Positions 1 to 5,509 of a stretch of DNA of 5,509 nucleotides are shown here, piece after piece. Source of the stretch: Rickettsiales bacterium (GTDB taxonomy: Bacteria; Pseudomonadota; Alphaproteobacteria; Rickettsiales; JALZUV01); contig JALZUV010000318.1 of the NCBI GenBank assembly GCA_023301245.1, forward strand, positions 1 to 5,509, read 5' to 3'. Within the stretch, counting starts at the first letter, position 1. Each line of letters starts with the position of its first letter. The notes beneath the pieces were generated by a model. That model searched no databases, was not told the origin of the DNA, and saw only the letters and a program-made list of their open reading frames with translations. The position numbers were made by a program, and so were the translations under genes.

Positions 1-440
1 CCGCCTTCTTTCATCAACGGGTAGGCACGCTTGGCCACCGCCGTGAAGGAATAGCAAGAGATATCCATCGAGCGTAGGAAGTTATCGTGGCTAGTATCTA
101 CATACATGCCTTTAAGCTCTTCTTTATCGGAATAAGCAATGGCGTGAACAACAAAATCTAAGCCGCCCCAACGAGACTCCAGCTCGTTAAAAACCGCATC
201 CATACTAGCTTCATCCGTTACATCGCACGGCAAAATAATATCGCTTCCGACACTTTCAGCAAGGGGGGTAACACGTTTTTTCAACGCATCACCTTGGTAG
301 GTAAAGGCAATTTCTGCGCCTTGGGCTGCGAGTTGCGAGGCAATACCCCACGCCAATGACTTATCATTCGCTACGCCCATAATGACGCCGCGCTTGCCCT
401 TCATTAGCTCACCTTTTGGGTATGATACTTCCGCTGTCAT
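1..440 (-). CDS. fabI: Enoyl-[acyl-carrier-protein] reductase (NADH), FabI; 3' part missing
   Basis: FabI reduces the trans-2-enoyl-ACP double bond, the last step of each fatty-acid elongation cycle in the cytoplasm. The 146 visible residues are the N-terminal half of a family of usually about 260-270 residues; the gene leaves the window at position 1. Seen: the short-chain dehydrogenase Rossmann start around residues 15-34 (GKRGVIMGVANDKSLAWGIA), the strand AFTYQGDALKKRV (45-57), CDVTDE (72-77, the usual adenine-contacting Asp region), and HAIAYSDKEELKG (99-111) followed by YVDTS. The catalytic Tyr/Lys pair lies beyond the edge. Residue Ala102 aligns with Gly93 of E. coli FabI, a position tied to triclosan and diazaborine response there; Ala is natural in several FabI groups, so resistance cannot be inferred. 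Start chosen at ATG 440 because AAGGA lies 5 nt upstream; Met13 is a less likely alternative. It sits 8 nt after the lipoprotein gene, probably in one operon. Confidence 0.95.
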   Translation of the reverse strand, partial: MTAEVSYPKGELMKGKRGVIMGVANDKSLAWGIASQLAAQGAEIAFTYQGDALKKRVTPLAESVGSDIILPCDVTDEASMDAVFNELESRWGGLDFVVHAIAYSDKEELKGMYVDTSHDNFLRSMDISCYSFTAVAKRAYPLMKEG

Positions 441-445
441 AATAT

Positions 446-450
446 TCCTT
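446..450 (-). promoter_or_regulatory. Ribosome-binding site of fabI overlapping the upstream stop codon
   Basis: Minus strand reads TAAGGA-ATATT-ATG. The last two bases of the lipoprotein gene's TAA stop are the first two of the AAGGA Shine-Dalgarno, 5 nt before the fabI ATG. A ribosome ending on the lipoprotein gene therefore stands on the fabI initiation site, which supports the start call and suggests coupled translation (inference). Confidence 0.75.
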
Positions 451-934
451 AGCTTTTAATTTTCCATGTACCGTCTTGTTGACGACAAGCCAAACCTTGA
501 CCCGCTTCAACTCGGCCATCGACATTAATCGTTTGCGTATATTCGCGGCAATATTGACCATTATCATTCTGATAATAATTACCGGGAGTCAGTGTGCCAG
601 CAGTCGTGCTGTAAGGGCTCTGCCATGGGAATAACTGTCCTGGCTGGCCTTTGCTCATCGCTTCTTGCGAGGCTTTGTTATAATAGGCAATATCGCCACC
701 ATCTAGCGATTGACCAACCGTGCTACCAAGCGCCGCGCCGAGTAATGTTCCTGTAGCAATTGCAACGGTTTGACCCGAGCCGCCACCCACGTTAGAGCCA
801 GTCCAAGCGCCGACTGCGCCGCCGACAATCGTACCAATATCGCTTTGTGAAATAATAGGGGCGGAACCGCCGCCTTGCTGCTGACACGCTGCCAAAAATG
901 CAATCGCGAAGATTGCGCTTAGAATCTTTTTCAT
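449..934 (-). CDS. Glycine-zipper lipoprotein, Rickettsia 17 kDa surface antigen family
   Basis: A 161-residue envelope lipoprotein. Seen: Lys-Lys signal peptide with lipobox LAAC (14-17), so Cys17 should be lipidated; Gln at +2 does not suggest inner-membrane retention. Residues 34-78 form a glycine zipper with repeated GxxxG-like spacing (GGAVGAWTG, GTLLGAALGSTVG), the 2TM glycine-zipper segment of the family. The C-terminal part carries GQYCREYTQT (126-135) and LACRQQDGTWK (148-158), which closely match the end of the rickettsial 17 kDa antigen as I remember it; that protein is about 159 residues, so this one is full length. Cys129 and Cys150 could form a disulfide. Family members are thought to be outer-membrane lipoproteins without a known enzymatic role. 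An AAAGG motif lies about 9 nt before the ATG, a promoter is visible at 971-999, and fabI follows after 8 nt. Confidence 0.92.
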   Translation of the reverse strand: MKKILSAIFAIAFLAACQQQGGGSAPIISQSDIGTIVGGAVGAWTGSNVGGGSGQTVAIATGTLLGAALGSTVGQSLDGGDIAYYNKASQEAMSKGQPGQLFPWQSPYSTTAGTLTPGNYYQNDNGQYCREYTQTINVDGRVEAGQGLACRQQDGTWKIKS

Positions 935-970
935 CGGAAGACCTTTATTATCTGCATGTTAATTGTCGTT

Positions 971-999
971 TGTATAGGATAACTAGCCTAATAAATCAA
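971..999 (-). promoter_or_regulatory. Candidate sigma70-type promoter of the lipoprotein-fabI unit
   Basis: On the minus strand TTGATT (994-999) and TATACA (971-976) are separated by exactly 17 nt, with four of six consensus bases in each box. Transcription would begin near position 964, giving a leader of about 30 nt before the lipoprotein ATG at 934. Position and spacing are right, but this was read by eye and not scored against background. Confidence 0.45.
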
Positions 1000-1018
1000 T
1001 GATTAAGCAGAAGATTTT

Positions 1019-1411
1019 TTACCAGCAATCGGGGTTAGCCAAAGTTGGCTCGCTACTAGAGATGTCGCGTCCATTAAAAGCAACTTCGCCAGTTTTAGCA
1101 TTTGTCGTTATTTGACCAACATTTAAATGCGCCTCTTGCGTATTTAAATTGATTCTATCCGCCGCGATAAAGTCACTAACAGGCAAATCTATTGCCAGCC
1201 CAACTTGTTGAAAATCATCAACAGTTAGCGCGTTAGGCATTTCATCCGCTGGTGCAACACCATAACCAGACGCACTCTTACCTGCCTCATAACGCAAATT
1301 CTCTAGGGGTTGATGATTTACCGCGGTCGGGCATTTTGTCCCCGCCGTATAATCGGCGGCATATGCGCTAAGTGCGGTAAAGATAACCAAAATGGCAAAG
1401 ATGAATTTCAT
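1019..1411 (-). CDS. Small exported protein of unknown function
   Basis: I do not recognise this 130-residue protein. Seen: a clear Sec signal peptide, MKFIFAILVIFTALSAYA, with a good signal peptidase I site after AYA (18/19), leaving a mature part of about 112 residues. There is no lipobox and no further membrane segment. The mature protein has two cysteines near its two ends (Cys27 and Cys129), which could pair as a disulfide in the periplasm; the chain stops one residue after the second. The middle (about 57-90) is acidic, and the part around 94-117 (LNVGQITTNAKTGEVAFNGRDIS) has the look of beta-hairpins. A periplasmic or secreted location is inferred from the signal peptide alone. The start at 1411 is supported by AAGGGAG about 10 nt upstream and by the signal peptide beginning there. 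Base composition resembles the neighbours. It lies alone between pyrG and the lipoprotein gene, with about 100 nt and 84 nt on its two sides, so it may be its own transcription unit. Confidence 0.8.
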   Translation of the reverse strand: MKFIFAILVIFTALSAYAADYTAGTKCPTAVNHQPLENLRYEAGKSASGYGVAPADEMPNALTVDDFQQVGLAIDLPVSDFIAADRINLNTQEAHLNVGQITTNAKTGEVAFNGRDISSSEPTLANPDCW

Positions 1412-1513
1412 AGTAAGACTGCTCCCTTATCGCTAGCGCTTTTAAATTAGCTCTCTTCTAAAATAGATAGCAATAGTGCGATGCACAATGTTAAAAAAGC
1501 TGGTGTTTTTCTC
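1412..1513 (-). other. Intergenic region between pyrG and the small exported protein gene
   Basis: No gene is visible here. Just after the pyrG stop the minus strand holds an A-run and a T-run around CACCAGC (1491-1510), which could only form a weak A-T stem and is not a convincing terminator. GTGC-GAT-GCAC (1476-1486) is a 4-bp hairpin or dyad, and CGCTAGCG (1431-1438) is an 8-bp palindrome in the probable leader of the downstream gene. Neither can be tied to a known regulator. Confidence 0.4.
1460..1488 (-). promoter_or_regulatory. Weak candidate promoter of the small exported protein gene
   Basis: The minus strand has TTGTGC (1483-1488) and TATTTT (1460-1465) with 17 nt between them, three and four consensus bases respectively. 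Initiation near 1453 would give a leader of about 40 nt. The match is modest and chance is possible in this A/T-rich spacer. Confidence 0.28.
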
Positions 1514-3181
1514 TTATGCTGCGTTTTTTAATGCCACTTGATGCGAAATAGCGGCTGCAACAAAGCTGGCAAACAAAGGGTGCGGCGCAAAAGGACGCGA
1601 TTTAAATTCAGGGTGGAATTGCACGCCCACAAACCAAGGGTGGTCAGAAAGCTCGATAATTTCGGGCAATTGACCACTTGGGGAAAGCCCTGTAAAGCGC
1701 GCGCCTGCTTTTTCCAGCTCATCCATATATTGGTTATTCACCTCATAACGATGGCGATGACGCTCCGAAATTTTATCCGCATCATAAGCTTGCGCAGCCT
1801 TACTGCCTTCGCTCAACATGCAGTCATAAGCACCTAAGCGCATTGTGCCGCCCAAATCACTTTCATGACTGCGGCGTTCTTTAATTGCGCCGCGTTCCCA
1901 TTCGGTCATTAGGCCAATCAATGGCCCTCGGTCGTCAGATTCGCTATAGTCGCTAAATTCGCTAGAGCCTGCATTTTCAATACCCGCTAAATTGCGGGCA
2001 ATTTCAACCGTTGCCAGTTGCATGCCCAAGCAGATACCAAAATAAGGAATTTTATTTTCACGCGCATATTGAATGGCCGCAATCTTGCCGTTTATACCAC
2101 GGTCGCCAAAGCCACCAGGGACTAAAATTGCATCTACACCCACGAACACTTCAGCCAAATCTTCTTTTTCAAAGCCCTTAGCATCCATCCACTTAACATT
2201 AACCTTGGCACGATGGTTCATCCCTGCGTGATCAAGCGCCTCGCCGATAGATTTATACGCATCGCCAATGCCTGTATATTTCCCAATTACCGCCACCGTC
2301 ACTTCGTCTTGTGGGTTTTGCTTACGTTCAGATAAATCTTCCCATTTGGCCAAATCGGGCGAGGCATCGTAAGTCATCGCAAAATGATCGAGAATTCGAG
2401 CATCTAGCCCTTCCGCATGATAGCGAACGGGCACATCATAGATAGAAGGCACATCGCGTGCTTCAATCACATTCTTTTCTGGCAAGTTACAGAAGAGTGC
2501 AATTTTGCGCTTTTCGGATGCAGGAACTTCGCGATCCGCACGGCATAATAGAATGTCAGGCGTAATACCAATCGAGCGTAATTCTTTTACCGAGTGCTGA
2601 GTAGGCTTTGTTTTCAACTCCCCTGCCGCAGCAATATAAGGAATAAGCGTCAAATGCATAAATAAACATTTATCGCGCCCCATTTCATAGCCAAGCTGAC
2701 GGATGGCTTCAAAGAAAGGTAACCCCTCAATATCGCCGACCGTGCCGCCAATTTCGCAAAGGACAAAATCTTCTTCATCCGTATCATTCAATACGAAATT
2801 TTTAATCAGGTCAGTCACATGCGGAATCACCTGTACCGTGCCGCCTAAATAATCGCCACGGCGCTCTTTACTCAATAGGTTCGAATAAATTTTACCCGTG
2901 GTTACATTATCGCTCTTCTTGGCATCAACACCCGTAAAGCGCTCATAATGACCTAAATCCAAATCAGTTTCCGCACCATCTTCGGTCACGAACACTTCAC
3001 CATGCTGAATCGGCGACATTGTACCAGGGTCAACATTCAAATAAGGGTCAAGCTTACGAAGGCGTACCTTATAGCCACGCGCCTGTAGCAATGCACCAAG
3101 ACTAGCCGAGGCCAAGCCCTTACCCAACGATGAAACTACACCGCCTGTAATAAATATAAAACGTGTATTTTTCTTGCTCAT
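1514..3181 (-). CDS. pyrG: CTP synthase (glutamine hydrolysing)
   Basis: PyrG makes CTP from UTP, ATP and glutamine in the cytoplasm, the last step of de novo pyrimidine nucleotide synthesis; CTP also feeds phospholipid and LPS precursor synthesis. Length 555 residues against 545 in E. coli, so complete. Seen: N-terminal synthetase domain with the ATP loop GGVVSSLGKG (13-22), the segment TDLDLGHYERF (72-82) with the metal-binding Asp region, and CEIGGTVGDIE (142-152) with its Glu. The C-terminal class I glutamine amidotransferase domain begins about residue 293 and has PGGFG (355-359, oxyanion region), the nucleophile elbow GICLGMQ with Cys384, and FHPEF with His523 and Glu525, so the triad is complete. 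A Ser/Asp-rich loop at about 409-417 is slightly longer than in E. coli. The ATG overlaps the secG stop by 4 nt and has no Shine-Dalgarno of its own. kdsA and eno, which often follow pyrG in this group, are not next to it here. Confidence 0.98.
   Translation of the reverse strand: MSKKNTRFIFITGGVVSSLGKGLASASLGALLQARGYKVRLRKLDPYLNVDPGTMSPIQHGEVFVTEDGAETDLDLGHYERFTGVDAKKSDNVTTGKIYSNLLSKERRGDYLGGTVQVIPHVTDLIKNFVLNDTDEEDFVLCEIGGTVGDIEGLPFFEAIRQLGYEMGRDKCLFMHLTLIPYIAAAGELKTKPTQHSVKELRSIGITPDILLCRADREVPASEKRKIALFCNLPEKNVIEARDVPSIYDVPVRYHAEGLDARILDHFAMTYDASPDLAKWEDLSERKQNPQDEVTVAVIGKYTGIGDAYKSIGEALDHAGMNHRAKVNVKWMDAKGFEKEDLAEVFVGVDAILVPGGFGDRGINGKIAAIQYARENKIPYFGICLGMQLATVEIARNLAGIENAGSSEFSDYSESDDRGPLIGLMTEWERGAIKERRSHESDLGGTMRLGAYDCMLSEGSKAAQAYDADKISERHRHRYEVNNQYMDELEKAGARFTGLSPSGQLPEIIELSDHPWFVGVQFHPEFKSRPFAPHPLFASFVAAAISHQVALKNAA
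3178..3181 (-). promoter_or_regulatory. ATGA stop/start overlap joining secG and pyrG
   Basis: On the minus strand ATGA contains the pyrG ATG (3181-3179) and the secG TGA (3180-3178). The 19 nt before the ATG (TAGAAGTGCCGCAACCCGA) contain no purine-rich Shine-Dalgarno, so pyrG is probably translated by ribosomes that have just finished secG (inference from a well-known mechanism). Confidence 0.7.
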
Positions 3182-3582
3182 TCGGGTTGCGGCACTTCTA
3201 CGGGGGCTGCAGGAGCTTTCACTTCTGGAACATCCGTTACTTTTTCATTCATTTTTGGAATCACAATATCACTATCAGGCAATGGAGTGGTCAAAGGAGA
3301 AGCTTCTTGCTCTATCACCTTATCGGCATAAGAGCGGGCGCGAACATCTTTCTGCGTTAACCAACTTAATGCAAGGCTATTTAAAATGAAAACCGCCGCC
3401 AAAATCGCCGTAGTACGAGTCAGCAAATTTGCCTGCGCACGACCTGTCATAAAGCCAGCACCGCCGCCGCCACCGCCGCCGCCCATACTGCCAAGGCCAT
3501 CAGCCGCACTACGCTGAACCAGAATAATAACAATCAACCCAAGGGTGACCAACACATGAATAACTAATAATACTTGATACAT
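3178..3582 (-). CDS. secG: Preprotein translocase subunit SecG
   Basis: SecG is the small accessory subunit of the SecYEG channel in the inner membrane and helps SecA-driven protein export. The chosen product has 134 residues. Seen: first membrane helix about residues 3-23 (MYQVLLVIHVLVTLGLIVIILVQ), the conserved QRS after it, a cytoplasmic loop with eight consecutive glycines (34-41), AGFMTGRAQANLLTRTTAILA (42-62) matching the family's N-L-T-R-x-T motif, a second helix about 58-75, then a hydrophilic tail rich in Pro, Ala, Val and Glu ending PAAPVEVPQPE. Such tails are common in alphaproteobacterial SecG and vary in sequence. The frame is open upstream to 3648, but ATG 3582 is the start because it opens directly on the first helix and has AAAAAGG 8 nt before it. 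It lies 1 nt after the tpiA stop and overlaps pyrG by 4 nt, giving a tpiA-secG-pyrG operon. Confidence 0.95.
   Translation of the reverse strand: MYQVLLVIHVLVTLGLIVIILVQRSAADGLGSMGGGGGGGGAGFMTGRAQANLLTRTTAILAAVFILNSLALSWLTQKDVRARSYADKVIEQEASPLTTPLPDSDIVIPKMNEKVTDVPEVKAPAAPVEVPQPE
3460..3483 (-). repeat. Two exact 12-bp tandem units encoding the SecG poly-glycine run
   Basis: The plus strand reads ACCGCCGCCGCC twice with no mismatch, 24 nt in total, giving codons GGC GGC GGC GGT twice on the coding strand and hence Gly34-Gly41. Inside each unit there is also a 3-bp GCC repeat, so replication slippage would change the length in frame. Glycine-rich loops at this place are usual in related SecG proteins; the exact duplication is what is seen here. 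Confidence 0.85.
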
Positions 3583-3583
3583 T

Positions 3584-4324
3584 TTATAGACCTTTTTGTT
3601 CTGCTGCGGCGATAATGGCGTTAAAGCTTGCCCCTTGCAAGCTCGCACCGCCTACTAATACACCATCGACATGCGGGATTTCCATAATTTCCATCGCATT
3701 ATCAGGTTTGACCGAGCCACCATATAGAATAGCCGAGCCTTCGGGTAATTGCTTTATAATAAGTTCGTGAGTCGCGCGGATAGTTTCAACATCAGCAACT
3801 TTGCCTGTGCCAATTGCCCATACTGGCTCGTAAGCGAGTAAAAAATCATTGGCTTGAAATTCAGCAGGCACGGAGTTTTTTGCTTGGCTCGCAAGCACTT
3901 GGGCATAATCGCCGCTTTCGCGCTGCGCGAGTGATTCGCCAATACAGATAACAGGCATTAAGCCCACTTCTTTAGCGGCCATTGCTTTAGCCGCCACCGA
4001 CTCATCGCTTTCCGCATAGCCTGCGCGACGCTCAGAATGACCAAGAATGACATATTTTACGCCAGAATCGACCAACATCGGCGCACTTATATCGCCTGTA
4101 TGGGCCCCTTGTTCGTTCGCATTGCAATCTTGAGCGCCCAACGCAATGGAAGAATTTACAGTATTCTTAAGCACATCAGCCATATGTAAAGCAGGCGGGC
4201 ATAAAACAACCTTCGTGCTCTGAAGCGCGCTAAGGCTTACGTAATTTGAAATTTCGGAGGCAAGTGTGGCGGCACTTTGCAACGTGCCATGCATTTTCCA
4301 ATTACCAATTACGGTCTTTTGCAT
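3584..4324 (-). CDS. tpiA: Triosephosphate isomerase
   Basis: TpiA interconverts dihydroxyacetone phosphate and glyceraldehyde 3-phosphate in glycolysis and gluconeogenesis, as a cytoplasmic dimeric TIM barrel. Length 246 residues, normal for the family. Seen: GNWKMHG (7-13) with Asn8 and catalytic Lys10, ILGHSERR (93-100) with the electrophile His96, the family signature AYEPVWAIGTGK (164-175) with the base Glu166 and the flexible lid just after it, and the phosphate-binding segments YGGSV (201-205) and GVLVGGASL (221-229). All catalytic residues are present. The start at 4324 is supported by AGAGGTGGTAA directly before the ATG and by the usual short N-terminus. It is the first gene of the tpiA-secG-pyrG unit and diverges from the ppiD-type gene; the last codons (AAAGGT) double as the secG ribosome-binding site. 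Confidence 0.98.
   Translation of the reverse strand: MQKTVIGNWKMHGTLQSAATLASEISNYVSLSALQSTKVVLCPPALHMADVLKNTVNSSIALGAQDCNANEQGAHTGDISAPMLVDSGVKYVILGHSERRAGYAESDESVAAKAMAAKEVGLMPVICIGESLAQRESGDYAQVLASQAKNSVPAEFQANDFLLAYEPVWAIGTGKVADVETIRATHELIIKQLPEGSAILYGGSVKPDNAMEIMEIPHVDGVLVGGASLQGASFNAIIAAAEQKGL
3591..3597 (-). promoter_or_regulatory. Ribosome-binding site of secG inside the end of tpiA
   Basis: AAAAAGG on the minus strand, 8 nt before the secG ATG at 3582, lies within the Gln-Lys-Gly codons at the end of tpiA. It decides the secG start in favour of 3582 over the longer open frame from 3648. Confidence 0.7.
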
Positions 4325-4451
4325 TTACCACCTCTTTTGTTTGCTGGCTTCTACCATAAGAATTCACACAGTTCTAGTCGCAATTTACTCTTTTCATCTT
4401 GTCGCCCTTACACTACAACCACCGCAATAGTAATATGGGAGAACCCACATC
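4325..4451. promoter_or_regulatory. Divergent intergenic region between tpiA and the ppiD-type gene
   Basis: Both operons must start in or beyond this 127-bp spacer, because their first genes point away from each other. The tpiA Shine-Dalgarno AGAGG is at 4331-4335 on the minus strand. No strong promoter was found by eye. For tpiA the best pair is TTGCGA (4378-4383) with TATGGT (4353-4358), but at a long 19-nt spacing. For the plus strand TTTACT (4384-4389) and TACACT (4409-4414) are also 19 nt apart. The two -35 candidates would abut back to back. An EcoRI-type palindrome GAATTC (4360-4365) is probably chance. Confidence 0.4.
4437..4442 (+). promoter_or_regulatory. Ribosome-binding site of the ppiD-type gene
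   Basis: GGGAGA lies 9 nt before ATG 4452 and 12 nt before the adjacent ATG 4455. The spacing favours 4452, though the two starts differ by one methionine only. Confidence 0.6.
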
Positions 4452-5509
4452 ATGATGCGCGCTATTCAAAGCTCTTCTAGTAGCTTTATAATGAAAATCA
4501 TTCTGGCCGCAATCGCTGCCAGCTTTGCTCTATGGGGCGTTGGCGATATGTTTCGCGGCGGAATCTCAGGCGGATATGCCTTAAAAGCTGGCGATGTTGA
4601 AATCTCGCTACAAGAGTATAATGACGAATTAAAAGTGCGCTACAGCACCTTGCGGCAAATGATGGGCGCTAATTTTACGCCCGAGATGGCCAAGCAGCTT
4701 GGTATTCATCAACAAGTACTAAATGATTTGCAAACGGGCTTACTCGTTCGTTTAGAGGCAGAAGAGCTAGGTTTAAAAGTACCGCAATCGGAAGTGCTAA
4801 AGTCAATGCGCGAAACCGTCGCCTTCCAATCGGCAGGCACTTTTAGTAAAGATAATTTCCTGCAGGCGCTACGCCAAGCAGGTATTAGTGAAGAAAGTTA
4901 TGTGAACTCGCTGAATAAAGAAATTCTTAGCAAACTTATTTTGCAAAATTTCAGCGATTATAAGCCCGACCTTTCTGCCACAGCACGCCTTTTACACCGC
5001 CTACGCAACGAAACACGCAATGTGACTTTCTATAAATTCACCCCGCAAATTAATGATGCGGAACTACCGAAAGCCGACGATCGCGCGTTAGAAGATTATC
5101 ACACTCGCTACGGCGAGCAGTTCCGCGTGCCAGAATATCGTAAGATTGCTTGGGTCGACTTAGGCAGAGATAGCATCGCCAAGCAGTTTGAAATGGAAAA
5201 TGCTCCCTTGATGGAAATTTATAAAGAGCGCAAAGACAGCTACACCCAGCCCGAAAAGCGTGAAGTGAGCCAATTGCTTTACGGTACTAAGGATGAAGCC
5301 GAACAAGCACTCGGTTTATTGCGTCAGGGCAAATCATTCGCGGAAACTATCAAGGTTCACGCGCCGCAAAACGAACTACTCTCTTTAGGAGTGGTCACCG
5401 CCAATGCATTACCTGATGAAGCACGTGAAACCGTTTTTACCTTGAAAAAAGACGAAGCATCGCCAGTTATTGAAACTAGTTTTGGTCATCATATTTTCCG
5501 AGTGGAAAA
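4452..5509 (+). CDS. ppiD: PpiD/SurA-type membrane-anchored peptidyl-prolyl cis-trans isomerase; 3' part missing
   Basis: This family consists of periplasmic foldases held in the inner membrane by one N-terminal helix; E. coli PpiD (about 620 residues) helps newly exported proteins leave SecYEG. The 352 visible residues stop at the window edge. Seen: MMRAIQSSSSSFIMKIILAA followed by a hydrophobic helix (about 13-31) ending GVGDMFRGG, the typical start of alphaproteobacterial members; a SurA_N-like helical chaperone region (about 46-165) opening with the strand AGDVEISLQEYNDEL; a linker with YKFTPQIND (194-202); and from about residue 268 a parvulin-like domain (REVSQLLYG, FAETIK, SLGVVTANALPDEARETVFTLKKDEASPVIETSFGHHIFRV). 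The stretch between FAE and SLG is short compared with active parvulins such as SurA's, so isomerase activity is uncertain and a chaperone role more likely. It diverges from tpiA, near secG, an order common in alphaproteobacteria. Confidence 0.92.
   Translation, partial: MMRAIQSSSSSFIMKIILAAIAASFALWGVGDMFRGGISGGYALKAGDVEISLQEYNDELKVRYSTLRQMMGANFTPEMAKQLGIHQQVLNDLQTGLLVRLEAEELGLKVPQSEVLKSMRETVAFQSAGTFSKDNFLQALRQAGISEESYVNSLNKEILSKLILQNFSDYKPDLSATARLLHRLRNETRNVTFYKFTPQINDAELPKADDRALEDYHTRYGEQFRVPEYRKIAWVDLGRDSIAKQFEMENAPLMEIYKERKDSYTQPEKREVSQLLYGTKDEAEQALGLLRQGKSFAETIKVHAPQNELLSLGVVTANALPDEARETVFTLKKDEASPVIETSFGHHIFRVE

Noticed and set aside
703..903. Second minus-strand frame inside the lipoprotein gene
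   Set aside because: It is a shadow frame in the glycine-zipper region with no start signal or recognisable content.
1491..1513. Intrinsic terminator after pyrG
   Set aside because: The A-run and T-run could pair only as a weak A-T stem around CACCAGC; there is no GC-rich hairpin followed by a T-run on the minus strand.
1538..1837. Plus-strand open frame of 99 codons inside pyrG
   Set aside because: It lies fully antisense to a strongly conserved gene, has an Arg/Lys-rich composition typical of a shadow frame, and has no convincing ribosome-binding site.
3583..3648. N-terminal extension of SecG by 22 residues into tpiA
   Set aside because: The extra residues do not resemble SecG, and ATG 3582 has a good ribosome-binding site and opens on the first membrane helix.
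4408..4436. Promoter TTACAC/TAATAT for the ppiD-type gene
   Set aside because: Transcription would begin near 4443, after the Shine-Dalgarno GGGAGA, and the -35 box is poor.
4277..4480. Plus-strand 67-codon frame spanning the tpiA start and the ppiD start
   Set aside because: It overlaps two confident genes and their control region, has no Shine-Dalgarno and shows no domain features.

Overview
This window looks like ordinary chromosomal DNA from an alphaproteobacterium of moderate GC content. Three things point there: a Rickettsia-type 17 kDa surface-antigen lipoprotein, a FabI with the alphaproteobacterial-style 'HAIAYSDK' segment, and the block secG/pyrG behind tpiA with a ppiD-type gene diverging from tpiA, an order I know from many alphaproteobacteria. 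The genus cannot be read from the sequence. No mobile element, CRISPR array, tRNA or rRNA was seen, and no gene-free stretch exceeds 130 bases.

Layout. The left four-fifths is on the minus strand. Reading in the direction of transcription from position 4324 leftwards: tpiA (triosephosphate isomerase), secG (translocon subunit) and pyrG (CTP synthase) are packed with a 1-nt gap and then a 4-nt ATGA overlap, so they form one operon with coupled translation. After about 100 nt comes a small secreted protein of unknown function (1019-1411). After a further 84 nt, which carry a good sigma70-like promoter (971-999), comes the 17 kDa-antigen-like lipoprotein (449-934). It is followed after 8 nt by fabI (enoyl-ACP reductase), which runs off the left edge. 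On the plus strand, a PpiD/SurA-type periplasmic peptidyl-prolyl isomerase starts at 4452 and runs off the right edge. It shares a 127-bp divergent intergenic region with tpiA.

How the genes fit together. The window mixes central metabolism (TpiA in glycolysis, PyrG in pyrimidine and CDP-lipid precursor supply, FabI in fatty-acid elongation) with envelope building (SecG and PpiD at the Sec translocon, an outer-membrane-type lipoprotein, a small exported protein). The SecG/PpiD proximity makes functional sense because PpiD of E. coli acts at the periplasmic exit of SecYEG.

I found no convincing undescribed system. The points most worth a second look are the unrecognised exported protein, the lipoprotein-fabI pairing with a stop codon inside the fabI ribosome-binding site, pyrG lacking its own ribosome-binding site, and an exact 12-bp tandem duplication coding for eight glycines in SecG.
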